Assembly (NCBI GenBank): GCA_963846585.1
Contig: CAWJWO010000002.1
Coordinates: 310,001 to 374,000 of the forward strand
Origin: JAAUTT01 sp963846585
GTDB taxonomy: Bacteria > Bacteroidota > Bacteroidia > Bacteroidales > JAAUTT01
Reading direction: 5' to 3'
Length of the DNA: 64,000 nucleotides
Part shown: piece after piece, positions 45,489 through 54,730 of the stretch
Layout of the letters: each line of letters begins with the position of its first letter
How positions within the stretch are numbered: position 1 is the stretch's first letter
The notes under the pieces: generated by a model
What the model saw: the letters and a program-made list of their open reading frames with translations, nothing else
What the model was told of the DNA's origin: nothing
Database searches by the model: none
Program-made: the position numbers and the translations under genes

Positions 45489-47492
45489 TTATTCTATCAT
45501 TTTTAAGAACTCATCTTCAGAAATTATCCTGATATTTAATTGTTTCGCTTTTTCAAGTTTAGCCGGTCCCATTTTATCCCCGGCCAGGATGAAACCAGTT
45601 TTTGAAGATATGGCCGAAACATTGACACCCCCATGCTGTTCAATCATTTCCTTTAATTGATCCCGTGAATATTTTTCAAAAACACCGGATATTACAAAAC
45701 TAGCACCATTTAGTCTTTCAGATTTTTGAATTTTTCTATTTTTTTGCATTACAAATTGTAATCCTGAAATTCTTAATCGTTCAATAATTTTAATATTATC
45801 AGGTTTTTTAAAAAAACTTATAACACTTTCAGCAATTTTCTGACCAATTTCTTCAACAGTAATAAGTTCTTCAAAAGTGGCATTTATTAAATTATCTATT
45901 GAAATAAATTGCTTGGCAAGTTTTTTTGCAACGGTCTCACCTACAAACCTTATGCCTAGTGCGTAAAGGACTCTTTCAAAAGGGACTTCTTTTGATTCCT
46001 CAATGCTATGTATCAGGTTGGATGCTGATTTATCCCCGAAACGTTCCAGATTTACCAATTGATCCTGTGTCAGAAAATAAAGATCGCTTGCATTACTTAC
46101 TAATTTATGTCTGAAAAGCAGATCAATTGTGGCTTCTGCACAATTTATATCCATAGCTTTACGGGAAATAAAATGTTCTAATTTCCCTTTTATCTGGGGA
46201 GGACAGTTATCTTCATTAGGACAGTAATGAGCTGATTCGCCTTCATTACGTATAAGTGCAGTTCCACAATCAGGACAATATTTAATAAATTGTATCGGAA
46301 TGCTTTTTTCAGGCCTCCTAAATTTATCTACCCCAATAACCTTGGGTATTATTTCCCCTCCTTTCTCCATTATAACCGTATCACCTATCCGGATATCAAG
46401 CATGTTTATCTGGTCGGCATTATGTAGAGTAGCTCTTTTAACAATAGTTCCGGCTAAGTGTACAGGCACAAGATTGGCAACCGGAGTAACTGCACCGGTT
46501 CGGCCTACCTGATAATCAACAGAAAGTAAAATGGTTTTGGCTTGTTCTGCCTTAAATTTATATGCTATGGCCCAACGCGGAGATTTTGAAGTGAAACCCA
46601 GCTGCCTCTGCTGGCGATATGAATTTACTTTTACTACAATACCATCAATATCAAAGGGTAAACTATACCTGTTTTGTTCCCAATATTTTATATAATTAAA
46701 CACCCCTCCCAGATTATCGCATTTCATTATATGGTCACTTACTTTAAATCCCAAATCTTTCAATTTCATCAGGCTATCATAATGGTTTTCAAAAGTAAGT
46801 TTTTCGCCCAACATGTAATAAAGGTAACAATCCAAAGGCCGTCTTGAAACCATTGCTGAATTCTGAAGTTTCAAAGTACCGGATGCCGCATTGCGTGGAT
46901 TTGCAAAAATTGGTTCTCCGGCAGATTCACGTTCCTCATTTATTAAGTTAAAACCTTCACGGGGCAGAATTATTTCTCCCCTGACTTCCATTTCTGCAGG
47001 AATATCGTTTCCCTGCAATATTAAAGGTATGCTTCTTATAGTCTTTACATTGGCTGTTACTATATCTCCCTTTGTTCCGTCTCCCCGGGTTAAAGCCTGT
47101 ACCAGCCTGCCATCCCTATATGTAAGAGATACTGATATTCCGTCAAATTTTAATTCGCAAACAAATTCCGGGTCTTTATCGACAATTTTATGGATGCGGT
47201 TGTCAAATTCAGCCAGCTCCTCTTCTGAATATGTATTACCCAATGAAAGCATTGGATAAATATGTTCGGCTTGCTGAAATTCCCTGTTTATATCGATACC
47301 CACACGCTGGGAAGGAGAATTCTCATCAGATAATTCAGGAAATTTTTTTTCAAGGTCGATAAGTTCATTCATAAGCATGTCAAATTCAAAATCACTTATA
47401 ACCGGCTTAGAAAGTACAAAATAATTATAATTGTAAAGGTCAAGCTTTTCCCTTAGAATACTTACGTGTTTTTTAGCCTCCTCTATTGTCAT
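45489..47492 (-). CDS. ligA: NAD+-dependent DNA ligase LigA
   Basis: The 667-residue enzyme seals nicks in replication and repair. The Ia/adenylation domain has the active-site lysine in CELKFDGISVS. GAVTPVANLVPV and HNADQINMLDIRIGDTV mark the OB domain. The zinc finger uses CPDCG...HYCPNEDNCPPQ. Helix-hairpin-helix repeats follow (LERFGDKSASNLIHSIEESK, ITVEEIGQKIAESVISFF), and a BRCT domain ends the chain (about 590-667). Length is normal. It interrupts the phosphonate region on the opposite strand. Confidence 0.97.
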   Translation of the reverse strand: MTIEEAKKHVSILREKLDLYNYNYFVLSKPVISDFEFDMLMNELIDLEKKFPELSDENSPSQRVGIDINREFQQAEHIYPMLSLGNTYSEEELAEFDNRIHKIVDKDPEFVCELKFDGISVSLTYRDGRLVQALTRGDGTKGDIVTANVKTIRSIPLILQGNDIPAEMEVRGEIILPREGFNLINEERESAGEPIFANPRNAASGTLKLQNSAMVSRRPLDCYLYYMLGEKLTFENHYDSLMKLKDLGFKVSDHIMKCDNLGGVFNYIKYWEQNRYSLPFDIDGIVVKVNSYRQQRQLGFTSKSPRWAIAYKFKAEQAKTILLSVDYQVGRTGAVTPVANLVPVHLAGTIVKRATLHNADQINMLDIRIGDTVIMEKGGEIIPKVIGVDKFRRPEKSIPIQFIKYCPDCGTALIRNEGESAHYCPNEDNCPPQIKGKLEHFISRKAMDINCAEATIDLLFRHKLVSNASDLYFLTQDQLVNLERFGDKSASNLIHSIEESKEVPFERVLYALGIRFVGETVAKKLAKQFISIDNLINATFEELITVEEIGQKIAESVISFFKKPDNIKIIERLRISGLQFVMQKNRKIQKSERLNGASFVISGVFEKYSRDQLKEMIEQHGGVNVSAISSKTGFILAGDKMGPAKLEKAKQLNIRIISEDEFLKMIE

Positions 47493-47583
47493 AATTAATA
47501 TAAAATTAATATTTAGGTAACTTTCAATTTATAGTCTGAAACGAATATAAACTTATTTTTGTTTTTAATAAAAAATATTTATA

Positions 47584-48390
47584 ATGAATAATGGCGTAAA
47601 GGGTGTAATATTTGACTGGGCCGGTACTATAGTCGATTATGGTTGTATGGCCCCGGTATTTGCATTTGTTGATGTTTTCAGACAAAGAAATATTCATATA
47701 ACCATAGAAGAAGCACGTCAGCCCATGGGCCTTGCAAAAAAAGAACATGTTAGGGCTATTACTGAATTTGAATCAGTAAAAAATCAATGGCATAAATTAT
47801 TCGGAAGTTACCCCGATACTAAAGATATTAATAATATTTACACCGATCTGGAACCAGGTTTGGCATCAATTGTTGCCAATTATTCTTTCCCTGTTCCAGG
47901 TCTTTTCGAACTTATTGAAAATCTTAAATACAGAGGGATTAAAATAGGTACTACAACTGGTTATGTGGCTTCTATGATGGAAAATGTAATTCCTGTAGCA
48001 AAAGTCCATGGTTTTGAACCGGATTGTATAGTTAACTCATCAGATGTAAAGGAAGGACGCCCAAAACCATGGATGATTTATTTAAATGCTTTAAAAATGG
48101 ATATTTATCCTCTTTCATCTTTAATTAAAATCGGGGATACTGTTGCTGATATTGAAGAAGGTTTAAACGCCGGCTTGTGGACTATCGGAGTTACAAAGTC
48201 CGGCAATGAAGTAGGTTATTCTCTGGATGAACTGCATTCAATTGAAAAGGAACTATTGGATTCTAAAATTAAAAAGGCTGAACTTAAACTTTTAAATGCC
48301 GGTGCTCACTTCGTGTGTGATGGTGTCTGGGATTGTCTGCCTGTAATTAATGTTATTGACAATTTGATAAAAAAAGGCGTGAAACCATAA
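47584..48390 (+). CDS. phnX: Phosphonoacetaldehyde hydrolase PhnX
   Basis: The 268-residue HAD enzyme splits phosphonoacetaldehyde into acetaldehyde and phosphate. The nucleophile is Asp11 in VIFDWAGT. The Schiff-base lysine is Lys52 in the cap, PMGLAKKEHV. Motif II is TTTGYV, and motif III/IV is RPKPWMIY with KIGDTVADIEEG. These features distinguish PhnX from other HADs. It is first of four co-directional genes for AEP use. It starts 91 bases from the divergent ligA. Confidence 0.95.
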   Translation: MNNGVKGVIFDWAGTIVDYGCMAPVFAFVDVFRQRNIHITIEEARQPMGLAKKEHVRAITEFESVKNQWHKLFGSYPDTKDINNIYTDLEPGLASIVANYSFPVPGLFELIENLKYRGIKIGTTTGYVASMMENVIPVAKVHGFEPDCIVNSSDVKEGRPKPWMIYLNALKMDIYPLSSLIKIGDTVADIEEGLNAGLWTIGVTKSGNEVGYSLDELHSIEKELLDSKIKKAELKLLNAGAHFVCDGVWDCLPVINVIDNLIKKGVKP

Positions 48391-48394
48391 CAGG

Positions 48395-49660
48395 ATGCCT
48401 AATATCCTTATAAAATTCATTAAATCGCACCGGTCACAGGTTTTCTTAATCACCTGGTTAGTTTACGCGGGGTTTTACCTCTGCAGGAAAAACTATAGTG
48501 TGGCTATGCCGGTTTTCTCACATGATTTAGGAGCAAATAATTTTGATTTTGCCAATGCTCTCACTGTATACAGCTTTTTTTATATGATTGGTCAGTTTAT
48601 TTCAGGTTATTGTTCAGATAAATTTGGTGCAAAAATTGTTGTTGTATCAGGACTTGTTTTAATAGTTTCTGCAAATATTGCCATGGGATTTTCTGCCAAC
48701 CTGATTTTATTTGCAATTTTTATGGCCTTAAACGGGTTGGGACAATCAACAGGTTGGTCGGGACTGGTTAAAATAGTTTCAAAACATTATAAACATAAAG
48801 AACTCGGAATTACTATGTCGTGGTGGACAACATGTTATGTTGTCGGGGGGTTCGTTGCAGTAATTTTTGCAACATTTTGGGCAACAGACCACAACATTTT
48901 ACCATTATTATCATGGAAAAGGATTTTTTGGGCCCCGGCTTTGGTACTATTTATTATCGGAATAATTTTTGTTTTTATTCCTGTATTGCCTGGGAAGATG
49001 AGTGTTAAGGAAGAATTGGCACATGGTGCGATAAAAGAAAAAGATCAGGGCTCCAATCCTTCTTTCTTTATTAATATTATTTCAAATTCTGCCATTTGGA
49101 TAGCTGCTATAACCTATTTCTTTATAAAGTTTACACGTTATGCATTTTTATTCTGGTTGCCGCTCTATTTCACTCAAAGCCTTAAATATACTACGGAAAC
49201 AGCAGGCTATACCTCGTCACTATTCGAAATATTTGGCTTTGCAGGAGTTTTAATCGCCGGTTATGTTTCAGATAAAGTTTATTCGTCACGAAGGTTCCCT
49301 GTCGCTTCTATAATGATGTTCGGCCTTTTTATAATTATGTTTATACATTACAATCTTTCAATTTTAGGATATTGGGGCAATTTTGCAGCAATAGCATTGA
49401 TTGGTATTTTTACTTATGGCCCTGATTCAATAATATCAGGAGCAATGGCTGTAGATTTAGGTAAAGAAGCAGCAGGTACGGCAGCTGGATTTATTAACGG
49501 AGTAGGATCAGTCGGAGCAATAGTCTCTCCAATGGTTGTAGCTTTGGTTTCAGCTAATTATGGCTGGGAAATGCTCTTTAAGGTCTTCATTTTTACCTCA
49601 CTGGCTTCATCAATCCTTTTATCTTTAAAATGGAATTTTGAAAAAATTCGGGTCACCTAA
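48395..49660 (+). CDS. OPA-family MFS transporter, probable phosphonate or organophosphate uptake
   Basis: The 421-residue inner-membrane protein has about 12 helices. The opening WLVYAGFYLCRKNYSVAMPVF and the loop GYCSDKFGAK are typical of the GlpT/UhpT/UhpC (OPA) group, which exchanges organophosphates for phosphate. It begins four bases after phnX and is followed by pbfA and phnW, so AEP or a related phosphonate is the likely cargo. The substrate is inferred from context. Confidence 0.88.
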   Translation: MPNILIKFIKSHRSQVFLITWLVYAGFYLCRKNYSVAMPVFSHDLGANNFDFANALTVYSFFYMIGQFISGYCSDKFGAKIVVVSGLVLIVSANIAMGFSANLILFAIFMALNGLGQSTGWSGLVKIVSKHYKHKELGITMSWWTTCYVVGGFVAVIFATFWATDHNILPLLSWKRIFWAPALVLFIIGIIFVFIPVLPGKMSVKEELAHGAIKEKDQGSNPSFFINIISNSAIWIAAITYFFIKFTRYAFLFWLPLYFTQSLKYTTETAGYTSSLFEIFGFAGVLIAGYVSDKVYSSRRFPVASIMMFGLFIIMFIHYNLSILGYWGNFAAIALIGIFTYGPDSIISGAMAVDLGKEAAGTAAGFINGVGSVGAIVSPMVVALVSANYGWEMLFKVFIFTSLASSILLSLKWNFEKIRVT

Positions 49661-49663
49661 TCA

Positions 49664-49720
49664 CTTTCGACTTACGACTTACGACTTACGACTTAATACT
49701 TACGACTTAATACTTAATAC
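49664..49720. repeat. CTTACGA heptad array before pbfA
   Basis: About seven CTTACGA/CTTAATA units fill the gap from the transporter stop to the pbfA start. The pbfA frame stays open through it, but the reading is repeat-derived. Confidence 0.85.
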
Positions 49721-49721
49721 A

Positions 49722-51062
49722 ATGAATGAACAATATATATATTCCGAAGGCGACATAAATTTTGGGACAGAGCGGGAAAAATGGAATAAAAAGCATGACA
49801 GAAATACACAAAAGCTTTTATCGGAGGATGCAAAATATTTTATTCACCAGGATTTATCTACGCCATGTTTGGATGTGATAAAATCCAGCAACGGGATTTA
49901 TATTGAGACGCTTGCCGGAAAAAAAATAATGGATTTTCATGGTAACAATGTTCATCAGGTAGGTTATAGCAATCAATTTATTATTAACAGTATCAAAAGG
50001 CAATTAGATATTTTACCATTTTCTCCTAGACGTTATACTAACCTTGTTGCTATTGAGTTTAGCAAAAGATTAACTGAATTGGCTCCCGGCGACCTTAATA
50101 AGGTGCTTTTTACTCCCGGCGGATCATCTTCTACAGGAGTTGCCCTTAAGCTGGCCAGGTTAATAACCGGTAAACATAAGGCAATATCAATGTGGGATTC
50201 ATTCCATGGTGCTTCCCTCGATGCTATATCAGTAGGAGGCGAGGCAGTATTTCGAAAAGGCATTGGTCCATTACTGCCTGGTATAGAACATGTACCATAT
50301 CCGGGGACATATCCGCCATGGAATATTATTAATAATAGTGATTCGGATAAAGTATATGCTGATTACATTGATTATGTGATTGAAAAAGAAGGTGATGTTG
50401 GAGCAGTTATTATTGAAAGTATCCGTAACACAACAGTTAATGTACCTTCAATCCAGTTTTGGAAACAATTAAGAGATTCGTGTACAAAAAATAATATTGT
50501 TTTAATTGCAGATGAAATTCCAATAGCTATGGGAAAGACAGGAAAATTTTTTGCCTTTGAACATTTTGACATAATACCTGATATCGTGTTACTTGGCAAA
50601 GGCCTGGCAGGAGGAATAATTCCGTTTTCGGTAGTATTGACCAGTGATATATTTGATAGTGTTGCTTCAAATTCAGTAGGACATTACACTTTTGAAAAAA
50701 ATCCGCTTGCTTCAGCTGCGGCAATAGCTACTTTGGAATATATTGAAAATGAAGCATTGCTGGCTAATGTTTTATCATTAGAGGAATATATACGTGGGAG
50801 GTTATTACTTTTAAAAGAAAAATATAAAAATATTAAAGAAATCAGAGGTATAGGATTAATATGGGCAATAGAGTTAAATATTGATGCAGAAACGACAATG
50901 AACACTGATAAAATTATGTATTCCTGCCTGGAAAAAGGACTTAGTTTTAAGGTTTCGCATGGTAATATTATTGTTTTATCACCACCTATTGTTATATCAA
51001 TTTCTGAAATTGATGCGGCATTGACAATCCTGGATGAAGCATTTTCGGAATTCATTAAATAA
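49722..51062 (+). CDS. pbfA: (R)-1-hydroxy-2-aminoethylphosphonate ammonia-lyase-like class III PLP enzyme
   Basis: The start at 49722 (MNEQYIYSEGDINFG) gives 446 aa. It is a class III aminotransferase-fold enzyme with the PLP lysine in DIVLLGKGLAGGIIPFS. The segments LSTPCLDVIKSSNGIYIETLAGKKIMDFHGNNVHQVGY, PFSPRRYTN, APGDLNKVLFTPGGSS and SMWDSFHGASLDAISVGGEAVFRKGIGPLLPG match the PbfA group. PbfA removes ammonia from hydroxy-AEP, giving phosphonoacetaldehyde, the PhnX substrate. Location between phnX and phnW supports this. A plain aminotransferase function is the alternative. Confidence 0.85.
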   Translation: MNEQYIYSEGDINFGTEREKWNKKHDRNTQKLLSEDAKYFIHQDLSTPCLDVIKSSNGIYIETLAGKKIMDFHGNNVHQVGYSNQFIINSIKRQLDILPFSPRRYTNLVAIEFSKRLTELAPGDLNKVLFTPGGSSSTGVALKLARLITGKHKAISMWDSFHGASLDAISVGGEAVFRKGIGPLLPGIEHVPYPGTYPPWNIINNSDSDKVYADYIDYVIEKEGDVGAVIIESIRNTTVNVPSIQFWKQLRDSCTKNNIVLIADEIPIAMGKTGKFFAFEHFDIIPDIVLLGKGLAGGIIPFSVVLTSDIFDSVASNSVGHYTFEKNPLASAAAIATLEYIENEALLANVLSLEEYIRGRLLLLKEKYKNIKEIRGIGLIWAIELNIDAETTMNTDKIMYSCLEKGLSFKVSHGNIIVLSPPIVISISEIDAALTILDEAFSEFIK

Positions 51063-51205
51063 TAGTGCTTAGTGCATAGTGCATAGTGCATAGTGCATAG
51101 TATTGCATTATTTAAGCATAAAACTCAAAAATGAAAATATATTACTGCCATTTTCTATTTAATATATAATAATTATTAACTAAGCACTATGCACTAAGCA
51201 CTATA
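51063..51205. repeat. Inverted TAGTGCA heptad arrays between pbfA and phnW
   Basis: Five heptads (TAGTGCT then TAGTGCA copies) begin at the base after the pbfA TAA (51063-51100). Complementary GCACTAT/GCACTAA heptads lie at 51181-51204. The AT-rich spacer is 80 bases. The arms could fold into a single long hairpin. Confidence 0.85.
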
Positions 51206-51238
51206 TATAATAAAGTATCATTTATAAAACAAATATCC

Positions 51239-52339
51239 ATGAAAGACAAAATTCTCTTTACCCCGGGACCACTTACTACAAGTAAAAGTGTAAAAGAAGC
51301 AATGCTGCATGACTTCGGTTCGCGTGATTATTATTTCATTGAAACTGTAAAATTTGTAAGGGAACAGCTTTTGAAAATAGCATGCGTCAGCAAGGTTATG
51401 GGTTATGAGACAATTATTATGCAGGGTTCAGGAACGTTTGGAATTGAATCTGTATTATCTTCAGTTATAGATAAAGACGGACATTTGCTAAACATAATAA
51501 ACGGTGCATATGGTTTACGAATCGGGAAAATATCTTCAATACACAATATTAATACTAAGACATTGCTCTTTGAAGAAAATAAATTACCTGATCTGGAACA
51601 AATTGAACAAACATTATTCCTTAACCCTGAAATTACTCACGTATCCGTAGTTGACTGTGAAACTACAACCGGCATTATCAATCCTGTTTATGAAATTGGG
51701 CAATTATGTAAAAAATATGACAAAACTTATATTGTGGATGCCATGAGCAGTTTTGGCGCTGTAGAAATTGATTCTTCCCTGATGAATATAGACTTTCTTA
51801 TTTCATCATCAAACAAATGTATAGAAGGAGTTCCAGGTTTTTCATTTGTTATAGCCGACAAGATAAAACTTCTTGAAACTGAAGGACATTCCCGCAGTCT
51901 TGTGCTTGATCTGTTTGCTCAATGGAAAGGCCTTGAATCCGACGGGCAATTCAGGTTTACGCCTCCTACACATGCAATAATGGCCTTTAAACAAGCATTG
52001 ACCGAACTTGAAGCAGAAGGCGGAGTTATTGGCAGAAGTAAACGTTATAAAGAAAACTATGAAACACTTATTCAGGGAATGGAAAAACTTGGATTTAAGG
52101 AATATTTACCCAGAGAAATGCAAGGCTACATAATTACATCATTTTATTATCCGGAAAATACAAATTTTGAATTTAATGATTTTTATAACCGTTTAAATAA
52201 TTTGGGCATGGTAATTTACCCTGGTAAATTAAGCAAAGCAAATTGTTTCAGAATCGGGAATATCGGAAGAATCTTTAAACAGGATATTATCGAATTGCTT
52301 AATTGTATTAAAAAGGTAAAATCCGATATGGGCTTTTAA
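51239..52339 (+). CDS. phnW: 2-aminoethylphosphonate-pyruvate transaminase PhnW
   Basis: The 366-residue PLP enzyme converts AEP plus pyruvate to phosphonoacetaldehyde and alanine. It shows the family start LFTPGPLTTSKSVKEAML, HDFGSRD, IMQGSGTFGIESVLSS, VDAMSSFGA, the PLP lysine in LISSSNKCIEGVPGF, and the closing FRIGNIGRI. Length matches PhnW. It is the last gene of the AEP module and lies 176 bases after pbfA, across a heptad hairpin. Confidence 0.95.
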   Translation: MKDKILFTPGPLTTSKSVKEAMLHDFGSRDYYFIETVKFVREQLLKIACVSKVMGYETIIMQGSGTFGIESVLSSVIDKDGHLLNIINGAYGLRIGKISSIHNINTKTLLFEENKLPDLEQIEQTLFLNPEITHVSVVDCETTTGIINPVYEIGQLCKKYDKTYIVDAMSSFGAVEIDSSLMNIDFLISSSNKCIEGVPGFSFVIADKIKLLETEGHSRSLVLDLFAQWKGLESDGQFRFTPPTHAIMAFKQALTELEAEGGVIGRSKRYKENYETLIQGMEKLGFKEYLPREMQGYIITSFYYPENTNFEFNDFYNRLNNLGMVIYPGKLSKANCFRIGNIGRIFKQDIIELLNCIKKVKSDMGF

Positions 52340-52344
52340 AGATC

Positions 52345-54111
52345 CTAACAAAATTTACAGTATACTTCCTGATATACTTTATACAAATTAAGTTCCTTTT
52401 GTAATTTTTTGGAAGATGTGAATAAATATTGTTTGTCGTTATGTTCCAGGCATACTTTATTTTTATCAATAACAAGATTTATATCCCGGTTTTTTTCAAT
52501 ACCGTATATGTAATTAGCTAAAAGAATTGCCTTCTCGACCCCGTCGCCCTGTTGAAAATTCCATACTTCATCGGGCATTGCCAACCGGTTTGAATCGTAA
52601 ATGGAAAAGTTATCTAATTGTTTTATTATCTTGTATGCTTCAATTATTGAATTACCCTTTAATCCGGATAATGATACCGGATTTCTTTCTATGGCGGCCT
52701 TAATAAATGGCCGCCAATCAATATTATCCATATCCCGGTAGGTATATAGAGCTAATTGTGCTACTTCGTTTAAACGAGCATTTTCATTAATATGTGATAT
52801 TATTTCTTCCCTTGATTGATTTATATTAATGTTAAGTATTTCGCACGATATAAATTGTTTATTGGTCGATGGCGTTTTAGGTTCTATACTTATAAATTTA
52901 AACAGATTTTCAATGCAATTGTCGAACATTATCAGATCATGGCAATTTTGACGGGTGGCAAGTTCTTTAATCTTAATTTGAAATTCCTGATTATTGATGG
53001 CGTTATTCTTTTTAAATATGTTTTCAACATCCTGTAAAATTATCCTTTCTTTTATCTCTAAAGTAGAATACTCATCAACGGGAATTTCTGTTAATAATGT
53101 TTTAGAATTTTGCTCTGAAAAACTACGTTGAAGTTTATGTTCTAATTCAAAAATCTTTTCCATTTCAATAAAATATATCTTACCGTTCAACAAATGCCTT
53201 AATTGAAAATAATTTTGGAATTGAGAATTTGACCGGATATAATTAATGAATATATGCCATGATAGCCCTGATTTTAAAAATAGTTTCAATTTGGCAGTAA
53301 AATTGGTATAAATCAATGGATTAATGGTTGCCTTTTTATAAATTTGGTGGATATACCCTGAGATATGAGAAACTATTGTCACCTTTTCCTTTTCTAAAGC
53401 TCTTCTTCCTTTTTCCGATATCGAAGAACCATTATACCACATGTTTTTTGTTAATATACGCCTGTTATTCGTAATAACCCCTTCATCGATGTCGATGAAA
53501 TTTTGTGAATGCAGTGGTGTGGCAATCAAATAAATATTTTCCAATGGAATTTTCCCTACAATAAAAAGGGCTGCAGCATACAATGCAGAAAGAGAAACAC
53601 ATTCTCCTGCACCTGTTGTAAATCCGGGTTTAAGCTTGAAAGCAGTCATTGCTTCAACAGTTTCTGTCTTCCAGTAAGGTATAATATCGGTAGTATATTT
53701 ATCCAACCCAAAATGGCGTCTGATATCCATATCAAAGTAGTATTTGTCACCTTCGTAACCAAACAGGGCATTTGACTGTTTTAATACATTCATATCAACA
53801 AAATCACTAAACCTTTCTATTTCAATATTTTTATTTGTTAATCCCCACGTTTCCAAATCAAGATTGAAAATATAGTGCTCCATAATAAATTGCTTTATTC
53901 TGTTCACTTTATAATTAAACGACTTTGTGTTAATATTTTTGAACCATGGATCATCCAGCCATGTCCATATTATCGGGCTCATAATATTGGCAATTACCAG
54001 GGGAAAGAATAACTCAGGGAAAACAAAAACCTCCATGTCGGAAAGTGTGAATGCGGATGAATATTTTTCCATCAAACGTTCATCAGAGAAATCGGGTACT
54101 TTTAGCATCAT
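52345..54111 (-). CDS. Unknown 588-residue protein with a transglutaminase-like cysteine motif
   Basis: I do not recognise a named family. A transglutaminase/cysteine-protease-like core is visible at about 165-215: GAGECVSLSALYAAALFIVGKI (Cys171), then TPLHSQNFIDIDEG (His201, Asp207 or Asp209), giving a Cys-His-Asp order. No signal peptide is evident, though hydrophobic PLVIANIMSPIIWTWL lies near the N-terminus. The C-terminal half is helical. It is convergent with phnW, ending five bases from it, and has no obvious phosphonate link. A start three bases later (second Met) is equally possible. Confidence 0.55.
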   Translation of the reverse strand: MMLKVPDFSDERLMEKYSSAFTLSDMEVFVFPELFFPLVIANIMSPIIWTWLDDPWFKNINTKSFNYKVNRIKQFIMEHYIFNLDLETWGLTNKNIEIERFSDFVDMNVLKQSNALFGYEGDKYYFDMDIRRHFGLDKYTTDIIPYWKTETVEAMTAFKLKPGFTTGAGECVSLSALYAAALFIVGKIPLENIYLIATPLHSQNFIDIDEGVITNNRRILTKNMWYNGSSISEKGRRALEKEKVTIVSHISGYIHQIYKKATINPLIYTNFTAKLKLFLKSGLSWHIFINYIRSNSQFQNYFQLRHLLNGKIYFIEMEKIFELEHKLQRSFSEQNSKTLLTEIPVDEYSTLEIKERIILQDVENIFKKNNAINNQEFQIKIKELATRQNCHDLIMFDNCIENLFKFISIEPKTPSTNKQFISCEILNININQSREEIISHINENARLNEVAQLALYTYRDMDNIDWRPFIKAAIERNPVSLSGLKGNSIIEAYKIIKQLDNFSIYDSNRLAMPDEVWNFQQGDGVEKAILLANYIYGIEKNRDINLVIDKNKVCLEHNDKQYLFTSSKKLQKELNLYKVYQEVYCKFC

Positions 54112-54730
54112 TTAAAAATCATGTGATTAATACAATTAAACAACAACAATGTTTTATTATTGTAAAAACATTGCTGCTATTAAGTTAAATATTTATTCAA
54201 TATAAAATACTATTCACGTTGATAAAAAGGAAATTGAAAAATCAGGGAAGCCCCATATTATCAATATTGCCGGTGGTTCTGCCACACACAAATATACAAT
54301 TATAGTGCCAATATTTATCTGACTGACATTTTGCCGGAAGTTATGAAGTAATTAAGTGATGACGGGATGAAGTGATGGAGTGATGAAGTGATGGGGAGTA
54401 ATATGTTATAATCTGCACATTTGCACATTTTCTTGCCCCCCCCTACACCTCTTCAAAATTAAAGAGGGGTACCATAACAGGGAGGGTTTTAAAAAGGTAA
54501 AATCAATTTCGCAGTTGGTTCTACCTGACTGGATAATATAAATAACTAACCTGTGTAAAATTCTATAATATGTATTAGGAAATAATAAAGATTATGATAG
54601 ATATTTATTAAATTATGACAGGTAGGTTCATCAAGTAAATTTATAAACTGTCAGGTAAACTTTTTTAAATAAGTAGTGTTTTCTATCTGATACTAAAGTT
54701 TTATATATAAATAAATTAAATCTTAATATT
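54112..54730. other. 619-base gene-free region with repeats and a possible coding relic
   Basis: About 54340-54400 holds AAGTGATG-type octamers, and 54415-54435 holds TGCACATT octamers. A CCTCTT/AAGAGG hairpin lies at about 54447-54465. A short open stretch, 54219-54320 (VDKKEIEKSGKPHIINIAGG...), has coding-like composition but no start and no neighbour in frame. The 3' part should contain the promoter of the next gene; none is clear. Confidence 0.5.

Noticed and set aside
46891..47259. 122-residue antisense frame in ligA
   Set aside because: Shadow of conserved LigA motifs; composition is not protein-like.
49638..49721. N-terminal extension of pbfA
   Set aside because: It is translated CTTACGA repeat (TTYDLRLNTYDL); the ATG at 49722 begins the conserved protein.
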